10,374 nt of DNA from JAYVIQ01 sp043770215 (lineage in GTDB: Bacteria; Bacteroidota; Bacteroidia; Cytophagales; JAAEPT01): NCBI GenBank assembly GCA_043770215.1, contig JAYVIQ010000125.1, forward strand, positions 1 through 10,374. The letters are read 5' to 3'. A program made the position numbers and the translations under genes. The notes beneath the pieces were generated by a model that was given only the letters and a program-made list of their open reading frames with translations, ran no database searches and had not been told where the DNA came from. Below, in pieces: positions 1 to 6,551 of the stretch (position 1 is the first letter of the stretch; the number at the start of each line of letters is the position of its first letter).

Positions 1-88
1 TGAATGGTGTTTCAAATCCCTCTAAAGTTAGCTGAGTTTGACTCATATACCCCAACTTAGATGCACGTGTTTTTGAGGCTCTTGCCAT
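1..88 (-). CDS. DDE transposase, N-terminal fragment (runs off left edge)
   Basis: The minus strand reads ATG at 88-86 and stays open for 29 codons to the window edge. The peptide begins MARASKTRASKLGYMSQTQL and continues with a T-L-E-G-F-E-T-P-F stretch. From memory, this 'LGY-x-SQ-x-QL-x-L-x-GFETPF' start is typical of IS5/IS1182-type DDE transposases common in Bacteroidota; no catalytic DDE residue falls inside the window, so family assignment rests only on this N-terminus. An AAGGAAAT sequence sits just before the ATG and could serve as a ribosome site. Whether the transposase is complete cannot be judged from here. An alternative is another small-N-terminus DNA-binding protein, which I consider less likely. 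Confidence 0.66.
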   Translation of the reverse strand, partial: MARASKTRASKLGYMSQTQLTLEGFETPF

Positions 89-111
89 ATTTCCTTGCGC
101 TTATTACAATA

Positions 112-142
112 AAAAGTTAGATGTTTATCTGAAATAAAACAA
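112..142 (-). promoter_or_regulatory. Candidate transposase promoter
   Basis: On the minus strand TTG (142-140) is followed by a 20-base spacer and TAACTTTT (119-112). This differs from the Bacteroidota consensus TTG-N(19-21)-TAnnTTTG only at the final base. It lies 24-54 bases upstream of the transposase ATG and inside the presumed IS end, as expected for an element that carries its own promoter. No experimental support is visible. Confidence 0.35.
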
Positions 143-147
143 GTTAT

Positions 148-165
148 GGGTTTTTCAGTAGGCTC
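148..165 (-). repeat. Candidate IS terminal inverted repeat
   Basis: Read inward on the minus strand, the sequence is GAGCCTACTGAAAAACCC. The pattern of a GAG start, a mixed core and an A-run resembles terminal repeats of IS5/IS1182-like elements. Just outside it is TAATTA, an AT-rich site of the kind such elements use. The partner repeat is off the left edge, so this cannot be confirmed here. Confidence 0.35.
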
Positions 166-209
166 TAATTAACAAACAAAAGAAAGTAAATTACTTTCCT
201 AGCAAGAAG

Positions 210-231
210 TTTTATCTTTTAGCGGATAAAA
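210..231 (-). terminator. Weak hairpin downstream of the aminotransferase gene
   Basis: Arms TTTTATC (210-216) and GATAAAA (225-231) pair over an 8-base loop; an alternative register pairs CTTTTA (216-221) with TAAAAG (227-232). A second small inverted repeat, GAAAGTAA-A-TTACTTTC, lies at 182-198. Both sit between the stop codon at 241 and the IS end, where the leftward pigment transcript should finish. The stems are short and AT-rich and no clear U-run follows on the minus strand, so terminator function is only possible. Confidence 0.22.
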
Positions 232-240
232 GGTCTTTTT

Positions 241-1353
241 TTACCCTAAATCAGTTATGGATTTCACTTTTTCTATCACAAATTGCTGTTCTTCTGAGTT
301 CATATTTATGTCTGAAGGCATAGAAAGTCCCAAACGAAACAGTTGTTCTGAATTTCCATTTAAAAAGGAGATACAGTCTTTATATAGAGTTTGCATGTGC
401 ATAGGTTTCCAAAAATACCTACTTTGAATATTATTTTGCTCCAAGGACTCAAAAACTTTGATTTTAGTATTTTCTGAATGAAATAAAACACAAGATAGCC
501 AATGGTTTAAAACAACATTAGGCCTATCTTTTACAAATTCCAAATCAGTTAATTGTTTTTTGTAAGTTGAGTAAATTTGTTTTTTTTCAGAAATGATAGA
601 ATCAAAAAAAGCCAGCTGAGCTCTTGCTACAGCCACTGATAAGTTATTCATTCCGAAATTAAATCCTATTTTATTATGTTCATATGGGTTTACATTTTCC
701 TTGGAATGACCAATAAGTGACTCTATTTTTTTTTGGCTATCTGCTGATTTAGAAAGGAGAATGCCACCACTTCCAGAGGTGACGATTTTATTTGCATTCA
801 AAGAAAAAATACCATAATCACCAAAAGTACCCACAAATTGGTCATTTACTTTAGACCCAAAAGCACCTGCTGCATCCTCTATAAGTTTTACCCCGTAAGT
901 ATTGCAAATTATTCTGATAGCCTCTATTTTAGCAGGAATACCAAAAACATGTACTAACATAACGGCTTTAGGCAATTTGTTTTTTGAGTCTAGTGTTTTT
1001 AAAGCTAATTCAAGGGTTTCTGGACACATATTCCATGTATCGAGCTCACTGTCTACAAAAATAGGGATGCCGCCTTGGTAGCAAATGGCATTTGCGCTAG
1101 CCACAAACGTAAGAGAAGAACAAAGCACATAATCGCCTGTTTTTACATCTGCCATAATTAGCGCTGTATGCAAAGCCGAAGTACCAGAATTGCATAAGTT
1201 TATACCCTTATTAAAATGTAAAAATTGAGCTAATTCATCTCTAAAAAGTTCTTTTTTTCCTCCTACTGTACCTATCCAATTTTGATCTATGCTTTCTTTT
1301 AGAAAATTAATTTCTTGACCATAAAACTTAGGGCGAGCTAACCAAATTTTCAT
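241..1353 (-). CDS. DegT/DnrJ/EryC1/StrS-family PLP aminotransferase
   Basis: A 370-residue cytoplasmic enzyme, the usual full length for this family, which transfers an amino group (typically from glutamate) to a keto-sugar nucleotide using pyridoxal phosphate. Visible family features: N-terminal IWLARPKF block resembling the EpsN/PglE-like group; phosphate-binding NSGTSAL at residues 55-61; EDAAGAFG at 159-166 with Asp160 placed to bind the PLP ring; and FSLNANKIVTSGSGG at 183-197 with Lys189 as the Schiff-base lysine. The C-terminal LSMPSDINMNSEEQ region is also intact, so the gene is not truncated. It starts 29 bases after the crtZ stop and is probably the last gene of the pigment transcript, yet it has no known role in carotenoid synthesis. 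The substrate cannot be told from sequence; amino sugars for surface glycans are the family norm. Confidence 0.9.
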   Translation of the reverse strand: MKIWLARPKFYGQEINFLKESIDQNWIGTVGGKKELFRDELAQFLHFNKGINLCNSGTSALHTALIMADVKTGDYVLCSSLTFVASANAICYQGGIPIFVDSELDTWNMCPETLELALKTLDSKNKLPKAVMLVHVFGIPAKIEAIRIICNTYGVKLIEDAAGAFGSKVNDQFVGTFGDYGIFSLNANKIVTSGSGGILLSKSADSQKKIESLIGHSKENVNPYEHNKIGFNFGMNNLSVAVARAQLAFFDSIISEKKQIYSTYKKQLTDLEFVKDRPNVVLNHWLSCVLFHSENTKIKVFESLEQNNIQSRYFWKPMHMQTLYKDCISFLNGNSEQLFRLGLSMPSDINMNSEEQQFVIEKVKSITDLG

Positions 1354-1382
1354 TTTATAAGAAGTAGGTGTAAATATTGCAA

Positions 1383-1865
1383 TTATTTATTCTTTAATTT
1401 TGGTGTATTTAAAGCATCTCTAAAAAAAATCACGGGCACAAACAACATTCCAAAACATTGGCTATCATGTTTTAATTGATTTTTGTGGTGTATTTTGTGT
1501 GCTTTTCTGATAGCAACTATATAAAAAAACGTAGATCTTGTAAATAATTTAAACCTTTGGTGTATAACAATATCATGGACAACAAAATAGGCAAAGCCAT
1601 ATATCATAATTCCTAAGCCTATAAACAGAAGGTGATATAATGTTGGATACGTAGCTCCTAAATAAAATAGAAGTATAGAAGGGGTTGCAAAAATAACAAA
1701 AAATAAGTCATTCTTCTCTAATAAATGTTTGTGCTTGTGGTCATGATGATCTTCGTGAAGATTCCATAAAAAGCCATGCATAACATATTTATGGGTAGTC
1801 CAAGAAACTATTTCCATTATTAAAAATGTAGCGCATGTAACAACCAAGTTTAAAACAATATCCAT
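1383..1865 (-). CDS. crtZ: Beta-carotene 3-hydroxylase (zeaxanthin-forming)
   Basis: A 160-residue membrane di-iron hydroxylase of the fatty-acid-hydroxylase superfamily. It adds hydroxyl groups at C3 and C3' of beta-carotene, giving beta-cryptoxanthin and then zeaxanthin. All four histidine boxes are present: HKYVMH (25-30), HEDHH (37-41), HDIVIH (97-102) and HKIHH (123-127), giving the HX4H/HX2HH/HX4H/HX2HH pattern of CrtZ. Hydrophobic segments at about 3-22, 54-70 and 76-97 are consistent with an inner-membrane protein. Length matches bacterial CrtZ. It starts 6 bases after the stop of the preceding unknown gene, so both are on one transcript. Its beta-ring substrate requires a lycopene cyclase, which is not encoded in this window. 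Confidence 0.94.
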   Translation of the reverse strand: MDIVLNLVVTCATFLIMEIVSWTTHKYVMHGFLWNLHEDHHDHKHKHLLEKNDLFFVIFATPSILLFYLGATYPTLYHLLFIGLGIMIYGFAYFVVHDIVIHQRFKLFTRSTFFYIVAIRKAHKIHHKNQLKHDSQCFGMLFVPVIFFRDALNTPKLKNK

Positions 1866-1871
1866 ATTTGT

Positions 1872-2336
1872 CTAACTTTGTTTGTTTAATCTCATAAATG
1901 CCACAAGTTTAGAATCACTTGCAGGGTTGTTTATGTATTTTGTTATTTCTGCATTGTCAGTTGCGAGGTTATTATTGTATCCCAAAAAACCAGGTACATT
2001 TTTTTGAATGCAATGCCTTAGAAATTTTAATTCTACATTTTTAGGGTCTTGTTTTATGGCAAGCTCTAGCCACTTTTTGCCGCTATTGAAATAGCCTAAC
2101 TTTTTGGTTACGCTAAATACATGATTGCACATCATGAGCTCTGCTACGCCTTTATATCCAATGTAAATTGCCTTGCTTGTTGCCGTATACTTAGAGGTTA
2201 GGGTATACAACTCTTTTGCTGAAGTTTCTTTTTTTGCAGATTCTGAAAATAAATTTCTCATTTTTGTAGTCAAGTCATCTGCTTTTGCAGAGATAGAAAA
2301 TAGAAGAATGAAAACAAAAATTAGTACATTTCGCAT
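1872..2336 (-). CDS. Unknown exported protein in the carotenoid operon
   Basis: A 154-residue protein with no function I can name. Residues 1-19 form a clear Sec signal peptide (basic start, hydrophobic core rich in Leu, Ile and Phe, AKA before a likely cut at 19/20), so it should act in the periplasm. The mature part looks mostly helical; the stretch about 45-115 (ATSKAIYIGYKGVAELMM through KWLELAIKQDPKNVELKFLR) resembles a tetratricopeptide-like pair of helices. There are two Cys residues (70 and 108), which could pair once exported. Its ATG overlaps the crtB stop by one base (TGATG), indicating translational coupling, and crtZ starts 6 bases after its stop. From memory, a similar small exported protein recurs at this place in flavobacterial crtI-crtB-crtZ operons. 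A role in handling or placing pigment or another membrane lipid is only a guess. Confidence 0.85.
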   Translation of the reverse strand: MRNVLIFVFILLFSISAKADDLTTKMRNLFSESAKKETSAKELYTLTSKYTATSKAIYIGYKGVAELMMCNHVFSVTKKLGYFNSGKKWLELAIKQDPKNVELKFLRHCIQKNVPGFLGYNNNLATDNAEITKYINNPASDSKLVAFMRLNKQS

Positions 2337-3172
2337 CAGATTAAACGTAGATTATACTTAAAATATGAAGTTAGCAACAAAGACATTTTTTTATAAGAAG
2401 GAATTCTGACACGCATATTTATTAGTGTAGATGGAGAAGTGCTTTTTATTTTATTTAGCAGACTAAAATAATAAATATATGCTACATATACTCCAAATCT
2501 AGCGTTGTTTGGGAGTTGTTTTATACCTAATAAGGCTTCTTTAAACTCTCCTTCTATTTCTCGTTCTATTTGTTTTTTGGTTTCATTGTTAAACTCTTTT
2601 AAGTCTATATTTGGAAAATACAACCTACCCAATGTGTGGTAGTCAGCATTTAAGTCTCTTAAAAAGTTAACTTTTTGAAAAGCAGATCCTAATTTTCTAG
2701 CAAATGGTTTTAAGCGTTCATACTCAGCATCATCACCATTTGTAAAAACTTGTAAGCACATAAGGCCTACTACTTCTGCAGAACCAAAAATATAGGTTTC
2801 ATAATTTTCTGTACTGTTTTTTTGCTCTTCTAAATCCATTTCCATACTGTTCAGAAATGCATCTATTAATTCTGGTTTTATATTAAATTGGTTTACAACA
2901 GATTGAAAACTATTGATTACAGGATTAGTGCTAATGCCTCTTTTTATAGCATTGTATGTATCTATTTTGAACTCACTTAAAAGTTCTCTTTTATTATAGT
3001 CATGAAATGTATCTACAATCTCGTCTGCTATACGAACGAACCCATAAATGCTGTAAATTGAACTATGGATACGTTTGTTTAGGCAGTAAATACCTAAAGA
3101 AAAACTGGTGCTATATTTTCTGGTTACTCTTTTGCTTGTGTCTAAACTTATAGAATCGTATAAAGATTTCAT
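2336..3172 (-). CDS. crtB: Phytoene synthase
   Basis: A 278-residue squalene/phytoene synthase-family enzyme that joins two geranylgeranyl diphosphates head to head to form phytoene, the committed step to carotenoids. The two Mg2+-diphosphate-binding aspartate motifs are visible: DEIVD at residues 50-54, after the conserved SIYGFVRIAD helix, and DLNAD at 173-177 within the QKVNFLRDLNAD helix. The early TRKYSTSFSLG block and the YFP at 185-187 also fit the family. Length is typical. It starts 7 bases after the crtI stop and its own stop overlaps the next ATG by one base, so it lies in the middle of a coupled operon. It is soluble or peripherally membrane-attached. Squalene synthase is the other family option but the crtI/crtZ context argues against it. 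Confidence 0.95.
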   Translation of the reverse strand: MKSLYDSISLDTSKRVTRKYSTSFSLGIYCLNKRIHSSIYSIYGFVRIADEIVDTFHDYNKRELLSEFKIDTYNAIKRGISTNPVINSFQSVVNQFNIKPELIDAFLNSMEMDLEEQKNSTENYETYIFGSAEVVGLMCLQVFTNGDDAEYERLKPFARKLGSAFQKVNFLRDLNADYHTLGRLYFPNIDLKEFNNETKKQIEREIEGEFKEALLGIKQLPNNARFGVYVAYIYYFSLLNKIKSTSPSTLINMRVRIPSYKKMSLLLTSYFKYNLRLI

Positions 3173-3179
3173 CGCTGGA

Positions 3180-4640
3180 TTAGGATTTTATTAGTTCTGC
3201 TGCAATTTTTCCTGAGATCAATGACGGCGGTACCCCTGGACCTGGAACAGTAAGCTGTCCTGTATAAATAAGGTTGTTAATTTTCTTATTAATTATTTTA
3301 GGTTTCAATATAGCGGTTTGTTTTAAAATATTTGCAAGCCCATAGGCATTTCCTTTGTAAGAATTATAGTCAGAAATAAAATTTTTCAGGCAGTAACTCT
3401 TCTTGTAAATTACGTGAGATCTTATTTCCTCGCCACAAAACTGTTCTATTCTTTTCATTATGGGCTCAAAATAACTTTCTCTTTTTGCTTCCGTATCTTC
3501 TAAGCCAGTTGCTATTGGGATAAGTATAAACAAATTCTCCATGCCTTCTGGTGCTACTGTTGCATCTGTTTTAGACGGGCAACACACATAAAATAAAGGG
3601 TCTGTAGGCCATTGGGGTGTCTCATAAATTTCTACTGCATGTTTTTCGAAATCGGTATCGAAGAATAAACTGTGATGAATCAACTTATCTACTTTTTTAT
3701 TTATTCCTAAATAAAAAATCAAACAAGAGGGCGCAAAGGTTTTGCTTTCCCAATATTTTTCTGAATAGTTTCTGTATTTAGGCTCTAATAATTCTTTTTC
3801 TACAAAAGCATAATCTGCAGAGGCAATAACATGGTCTGTTTCAAAATCACCTTTTTCTGTGCTTATAGAAACGGCTTTGTTATTAACTACGTTTATTTTA
3901 GTAACGTTTGTACTGGTCTTAAATTCTACGCCCAATGACTTAGCTAGGGTTTCTAAACCTTCGATAATTTTGTACATTCCTCCTTGCGGATACCATGTTC
4001 CTGAATTTAAAGCTGAATAATTCATTAGTGTATACAAGGCTGGAATTTGATTTGGCATTGCCCCTAAAAACAAAACAGGGAATTCCATAATTGCTCTAAG
4101 CCTAGCGTCTTTAAAATGCTTGCGTACATACGTTTGTACAGAGGTAAATATATGTGTTTGACTTATTCCTTTTAATACTTTGAATGTTGCAAATTCAAAC
4201 CAAGAAATACCTGGTTTATATACAAGCTCATCCATACCAACGTTGTACTTAAATTCTGCTTCATTTAAAAAAATCTTTAACTGCTTTGCAGCACCTTTTT
4301 CTATTTCTTCAAATTGTTTGTATAGTTGTTCTATGTCTGCCGCTACAGGAAACATTTGGTTATTTTCAAAAATAACCTGAAAACCAGGGTCTAATAAGTC
4401 TAATTTGTAGTAGTCTGCTGTTTTTTTGCCAAAGTCATTAAAAAAACGATCAAAAACATCTGGCATCCAATACCAACTTGGACCCATGTCAAAAGTAAAA
4501 CCATCCTCTGAATAATGACTTGCTCTGCCTCCTACTTTTTTATTTTTCTCATAAATAGTTACTTTGTTACCGTTTTTGGCTGCGTAGCACGCTGCAGATA
4601 AGCCAGAAAAACCTCCTCCAATTATTGAAACAATACCCAT
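3180..4640 (-). CDS. crtI: Phytoene desaturase (lycopene-forming)
   Basis: A 486-residue FAD-dependent desaturase that introduces the double bonds turning phytoene into lycopene. The N-terminus has the dinucleotide-binding fold: GGGFSG at residues 8-13, acidic Glu31 at the end of the second strand, then VGGRASHYSEDGFTFDMGPS (about 36-55), the family's second block. The C-terminal bacterial CrtI signature is present as YTGQLTVPGPGVPPSLISG, expected to contact FAD. I chose the ATG at 4640 because it places the GxGxxG motif eight residues in, as usual; an upstream extension would begin at TTG (4688) and add a hydrophobic stretch that overlaps the promoter. An AAAGAG sequence lies about 10 bases before the ATG. 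It follows merR by 51 bases and precedes crtB by 7. Confidence 0.95.
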   Translation of the reverse strand: MGIVSIIGGGFSGLSAACYAAKNGNKVTIYEKNKKVGGRASHYSEDGFTFDMGPSWYWMPDVFDRFFNDFGKKTADYYKLDLLDPGFQVIFENNQMFPVAADIEQLYKQFEEIEKGAAKQLKIFLNEAEFKYNVGMDELVYKPGISWFEFATFKVLKGISQTHIFTSVQTYVRKHFKDARLRAIMEFPVLFLGAMPNQIPALYTLMNYSALNSGTWYPQGGMYKIIEGLETLAKSLGVEFKTSTNVTKINVVNNKAVSISTEKGDFETDHVIASADYAFVEKELLEPKYRNYSEKYWESKTFAPSCLIFYLGINKKVDKLIHHSLFFDTDFEKHAVEIYETPQWPTDPLFYVCCPSKTDATVAPEGMENLFILIPIATGLEDTEAKRESYFEPIMKRIEQFCGEEIRSHVIYKKSYCLKNFISDYNSYKGNAYGLANILKQTAILKPKIINKKINNLIYTGQLTVPGPGVPPSLISGKIAAELIKS

Positions 4641-4650
4641 GTATGTATAC
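4641..4650. promoter_or_regulatory. Possible operator at the crtI start
   Basis: The plus strand reads GTATGTATAC directly against the crtI start codon, containing the palindrome GTATAC and a repeated GTAT. It falls between the predicted transcription start and the ATG, so a bound protein would block early transcription. The neighbouring MerR regulator is the obvious candidate binder, but no matching long site elsewhere proves it. Confidence 0.2.
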
Positions 4651-4658
4651 TCTTTACG

Positions 4659-4688
4659 CAAATATATTAAACATAAAAGACATAACAA
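4659..4688 (-). promoter_or_regulatory. Bacteroidota-type promoter for crtI-crtB-orf-crtZ
   Basis: On the minus strand a -33 TTG (4688-4686) and a -7 TATATTTG (4666-4659) are separated by exactly 19 bases, a full match to the Bacteroidota vegetative consensus TTG-N(about 19-21)-TAnnTTTG. The -33 element begins three bases after the merR stop codon. Transcription should start around 4650-4655, leaving a leader of only about 10-15 bases before the crtI ATG. This would let the pigment genes be expressed independently of merR and be controlled by it. Confidence 0.65.
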
Positions 4689-4691
4689 TGC

Positions 4692-5564
4692 CTAAGCGTA
4701 CAATATACTTAGGTCATCTGGATTAAATAAAAGTTTTACTTTATCAGTTTCTATTACATGTTGTAAATTAGACCATGGTCCGCAAACATATAACTTTGTT
4801 TTACCACTCACTTTTAGCACATCTTCTATTATTTTTTGAATTTGTTCTTTTGTTTTTCTACTTACAAAAAAGGTGACTAAATACTCTGGTTTTACTATTT
4901 CTATAAGTTCGTCTATATTGTCTAATGGCACATTTTGTCCTAAACTATATGCTTGAACTCCATTTGCTAAAAGTAAATATTCTGTAAATAACAATCCTAT
5001 ATCATGCCAATCATTTTCTGGCAAGAATAAAACGGCTTTAGTTTTTGGGTCTAGTAGAGGTGGTAAAGATTCTATATAATAGTTTATTTTTTTTCGGATA
5101 AGTGCTGTAGCAAAATGTTCTTGTATAGGACTTACGTCATTGGTTGTCCACATGAGTCCAATTTTAACCAAAAATGGATAGATAACCTCCGTCATTGTTT
5201 TTGGAAACCCTATTTTGGGCAAGATTTCATCAAAACATGTATTAAAAAGATGTACATTAAATGTGAGCGATGAACTTATAAAGTTATTTATGTATGGCGT
5301 ATAGTTGTTTGCTTTGGGCGTTAGTTGTGTTACAGTATCTGAGATTTCTTCAAAACTCATTTCTGAAATTTTAGATATTTTAAATCCAAAATCAAGTAAT
5401 GTAACTGTATTTAAAAGCTTTACTATATCATTATTAGAATAGTATCTTATGTTGGTTTTTGTTCTTAATGGTGAAATAAGATTGTATCGTTTTTCCCAAA
5501 TTCTGATAGTGTGTGCTTTTATTCCACTAATTTGTTCTAAGTCTGCAATCTGGTAGTTATTCAT
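4692..5564 (-). CDS. MerR-type regulator with cobalamin-binding (CarH-like) photosensor domain
   Basis: A 290-residue transcription factor. Residues 1-70 are a MerR winged helix (YQIADLEQISGIKAHTIRIW then EKRYNLISPLR). Residues about 88-165 match the helical B12-cap domain, with W139-x9-E149-H150, the motif that contacts the adenosyl group in CarH/LitR proteins. Residues about 175-285 form the Rossmann cobalamin domain, with D185-W-H187-D-I-G190, in which His187 would be the lower cobalt ligand. Known CarH proteins bind DNA as tetramers in the dark and release on light-driven loss of the adenosyl group, switching on carotenoid genes; here that is inferred. Thr140 sits where T. thermophilus CarH has the histidine that ligates cobalt after light, and the usual GG loop motif appears as CGPW (261-264). 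It lies immediately upstream of crtI on the same strand. Confidence 0.9.
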   Translation of the reverse strand: MNNYQIADLEQISGIKAHTIRIWEKRYNLISPLRTKTNIRYYSNNDIVKLLNTVTLLDFGFKISKISEMSFEEISDTVTQLTPKANNYTPYINNFISSSLTFNVHLFNTCFDEILPKIGFPKTMTEVIYPFLVKIGLMWTTNDVSPIQEHFATALIRKKINYYIESLPPLLDPKTKAVLFLPENDWHDIGLLFTEYLLLANGVQAYSLGQNVPLDNIDELIEIVKPEYLVTFFVSRKTKEQIQKIIEDVLKVSGKTKLYVCGPWSNLQHVIETDKVKLLFNPDDLSILYA

Positions 5565-5887
5565 GTTTAATATTTTTTACTATTATTTATAATAAAGTTA
5601 AACAAAATAAAAATGTTATGTAATAATCAGTTAACTTTTTAAAAAATTAATACATGTTAATTTTTTTGATAAAAATGATCATCAAGTGTGGTTTTTAAAC
5701 ATTGGTAGTTACAAGAGAGAATTTGTTTAAAATCAGTTTCTAATTATCATATCTATTTATTTTTTTCTTTATAATAATTTAGTTTGCCATTTTACCAAGA
5801 AATTAATACCAATAACTAAAACTATGAAACATACTTTTAAATAAACTATGGATTTCGCCTTTTATTAGTTCAGTACATTTAAGGTAT
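5565..5887. other. Intergenic region upstream of merR
   Basis: This 323-base gap is very AT-rich and I see no gene in it; open stretches are under ten codons. It must contain the merR promoter and the end of the leftward 6547/9080 transcript. The best -7-like sequence on the minus strand is TTATTTTG (5610-5603), one mismatch from TAnnTTTG, but no TTG lies at the proper distance; the palindrome GTTAAC (5630-5635) occupies that place instead. GTTAA boxes recur at 5597, 5630 and 5656. A palindrome ATGATCAT lies at 5675-5682, flanked by TTGAT (5666-5670) and ATCAA (5681-5685). No convincing terminator was found after the dehydrogenase gene. Confidence 0.5.
5641..5666. promoter_or_regulatory. Perfect 10-bp inverted repeat, candidate operator
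   Basis: Arms AAAAAATTAA (5641-5650) and TTAATTTTTT (5657-5666) are exact reverse complements around the spacer TACATG. The repeat lies 77-102 bases upstream of the merR start codon. A MerR-family dimer binds such dyads, so autoregulation is possible. The arms are simple AT sequence in an AT-rich gap, so chance or a weak terminator-like fold are alternatives. Confidence 0.3.
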
Positions 5888-6547
5888 TTATTTAAAATTT
5901 CTTAATGTTCTTCCTTCTAATATCTTTAAACCTGTATGGCCTTCTTTATAGGCGAAAATCAAGTTTTTTGCCACATTTGTAGCCGTTATAGGGGTTTGAG
6001 AACGAAATAGTCCAATTTTATTTAGTACATAAAGTATTTTTTCTGCAAATACTTCTCCTATTCTAATTTCTTTTCTTTCTCCTACCAATAAATTTGGTCT
6101 TATAAAATAAATGCACTTAAAAGAAAGCTGTGCTAATGCTTTTTCTAATTCACCTTTCATTTTAAGATAGAAGACTTTGCTTTTTTCATTTGCACCAGCA
6201 GAAGACACTAGCAATAAGCTCTTTACTCCATTTGTACAAGCGGCTTTTGCAAAAGCGTATTGATAAGTATAATCAACAAGATACTGAGCTTGTTTAGATC
6301 CTGCAGTTTTTAGTGTTGTACCCATGCAAGAAAAAATAACGTCTCCATTTATGAGATGACTCCATGTTTCTAGAGAGTCAAAATTAATAATATGCTCTTC
6401 TATTTTTGGATTATCCAATTCTATAGATCTTCTGTGGAAAACAATGATTTTCTTAAAATAGGCATCTTTACAAAGTTCAAGAACCAATGCTTTGCCCACA
6501 AGACCCGTAGCTCCTATTACAATTGCTATCTTATTTTCAGTATGCAT
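5888..6547 (-). CDS. Atypical short-chain dehydrogenase, NAD(P)-binding (HTATIP2/YbjT-like)
   Basis: A 219-residue cytoplasmic protein with a Rossmann fold. GATGLVG at residues 12-18 is the GxxGxxG nucleotide motif; Ser115/Ser116 in LLVSSAGAN and Y127-LKM-K131 give the serine and YxxxK arrangement of short-chain dehydrogenases; FIRPNLLVGER (148-158) is typical of the NAD(P)-binding 'epimerase-like' subgroup. The substrate is unknown. I chose the ATG at 6547: it places the glycine motif twelve residues in and leaves a 4-base gap to the preceding gene, while a longer frame back to 6631 would overlap that gene by 80 bases and adds residues unlike the family. It is almost certainly co-transcribed with the large CAP-domain gene, although the two have no obvious shared task. 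Confidence 0.85.
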   Translation of the reverse strand: MHTENKIAIVIGATGLVGKALVLELCKDAYFKKIIVFHRRSIELDNPKIEEHIINFDSLETWSHLINGDVIFSCMGTTLKTAGSKQAQYLVDYTYQYAFAKAACTNGVKSLLLVSSAGANEKSKVFYLKMKGELEKALAQLSFKCIYFIRPNLLVGERKEIRIGEVFAEKILYVLNKIGLFRSQTPITATNVAKNLIFAYKEGHTGLKILEGRTLRNFK

Positions 6548-6551
6548 TTTA

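Larger units (their letters stand above)
1..165 (-). mobile_element. Right-hand end of an insertion sequence (partial)
   Basis: This stretch combines the transposase N-terminus (1-88), a promoter-like pair (112-142) and an IS-end-like sequence (148-165, read on the minus strand as GAGCCTACTGAAAAACCC). The distance of 77 bases from the candidate end to the transposase start is normal for a compact IS. The other end lies outside the window, so the boundary at 165 and any target duplication are inferred. It lies 75 bases beyond the stop codon of the aminotransferase gene and does not interrupt it. Confidence 0.5.

Noticed and set aside
241..1353. Truncation of the aminotransferase by the neighbouring IS
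   Set aside because: The C-terminal conserved region and the normal length of 370 residues are present and the stop lies 75 bases from the presumed IS end.
2173..2361. Plus-strand open frame of 62 codons
   Set aside because: It lies antisense to the unknown exported protein and the crtB end, with no family similarity; a shadow frame.
4180..4380. Plus-strand open frame of 66 codons inside crtI
   Set aside because: Antisense shadow of a clearly conserved gene with no independent start signal.
4641..4688. N-terminal extension of crtI starting at TTG (4688)
   Set aside because: It needs a TTG start, adds 16 residues unlike CrtI, and covers the consensus promoter; the ATG at 4640 gives the normal family N-terminus.
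5821..5880. Tiny plus-strand frames beginning ATGAAACATACT and ATGGATTTCGCC
   Set aside because: Both stop after six codons; no evidence of a real peptide gene.
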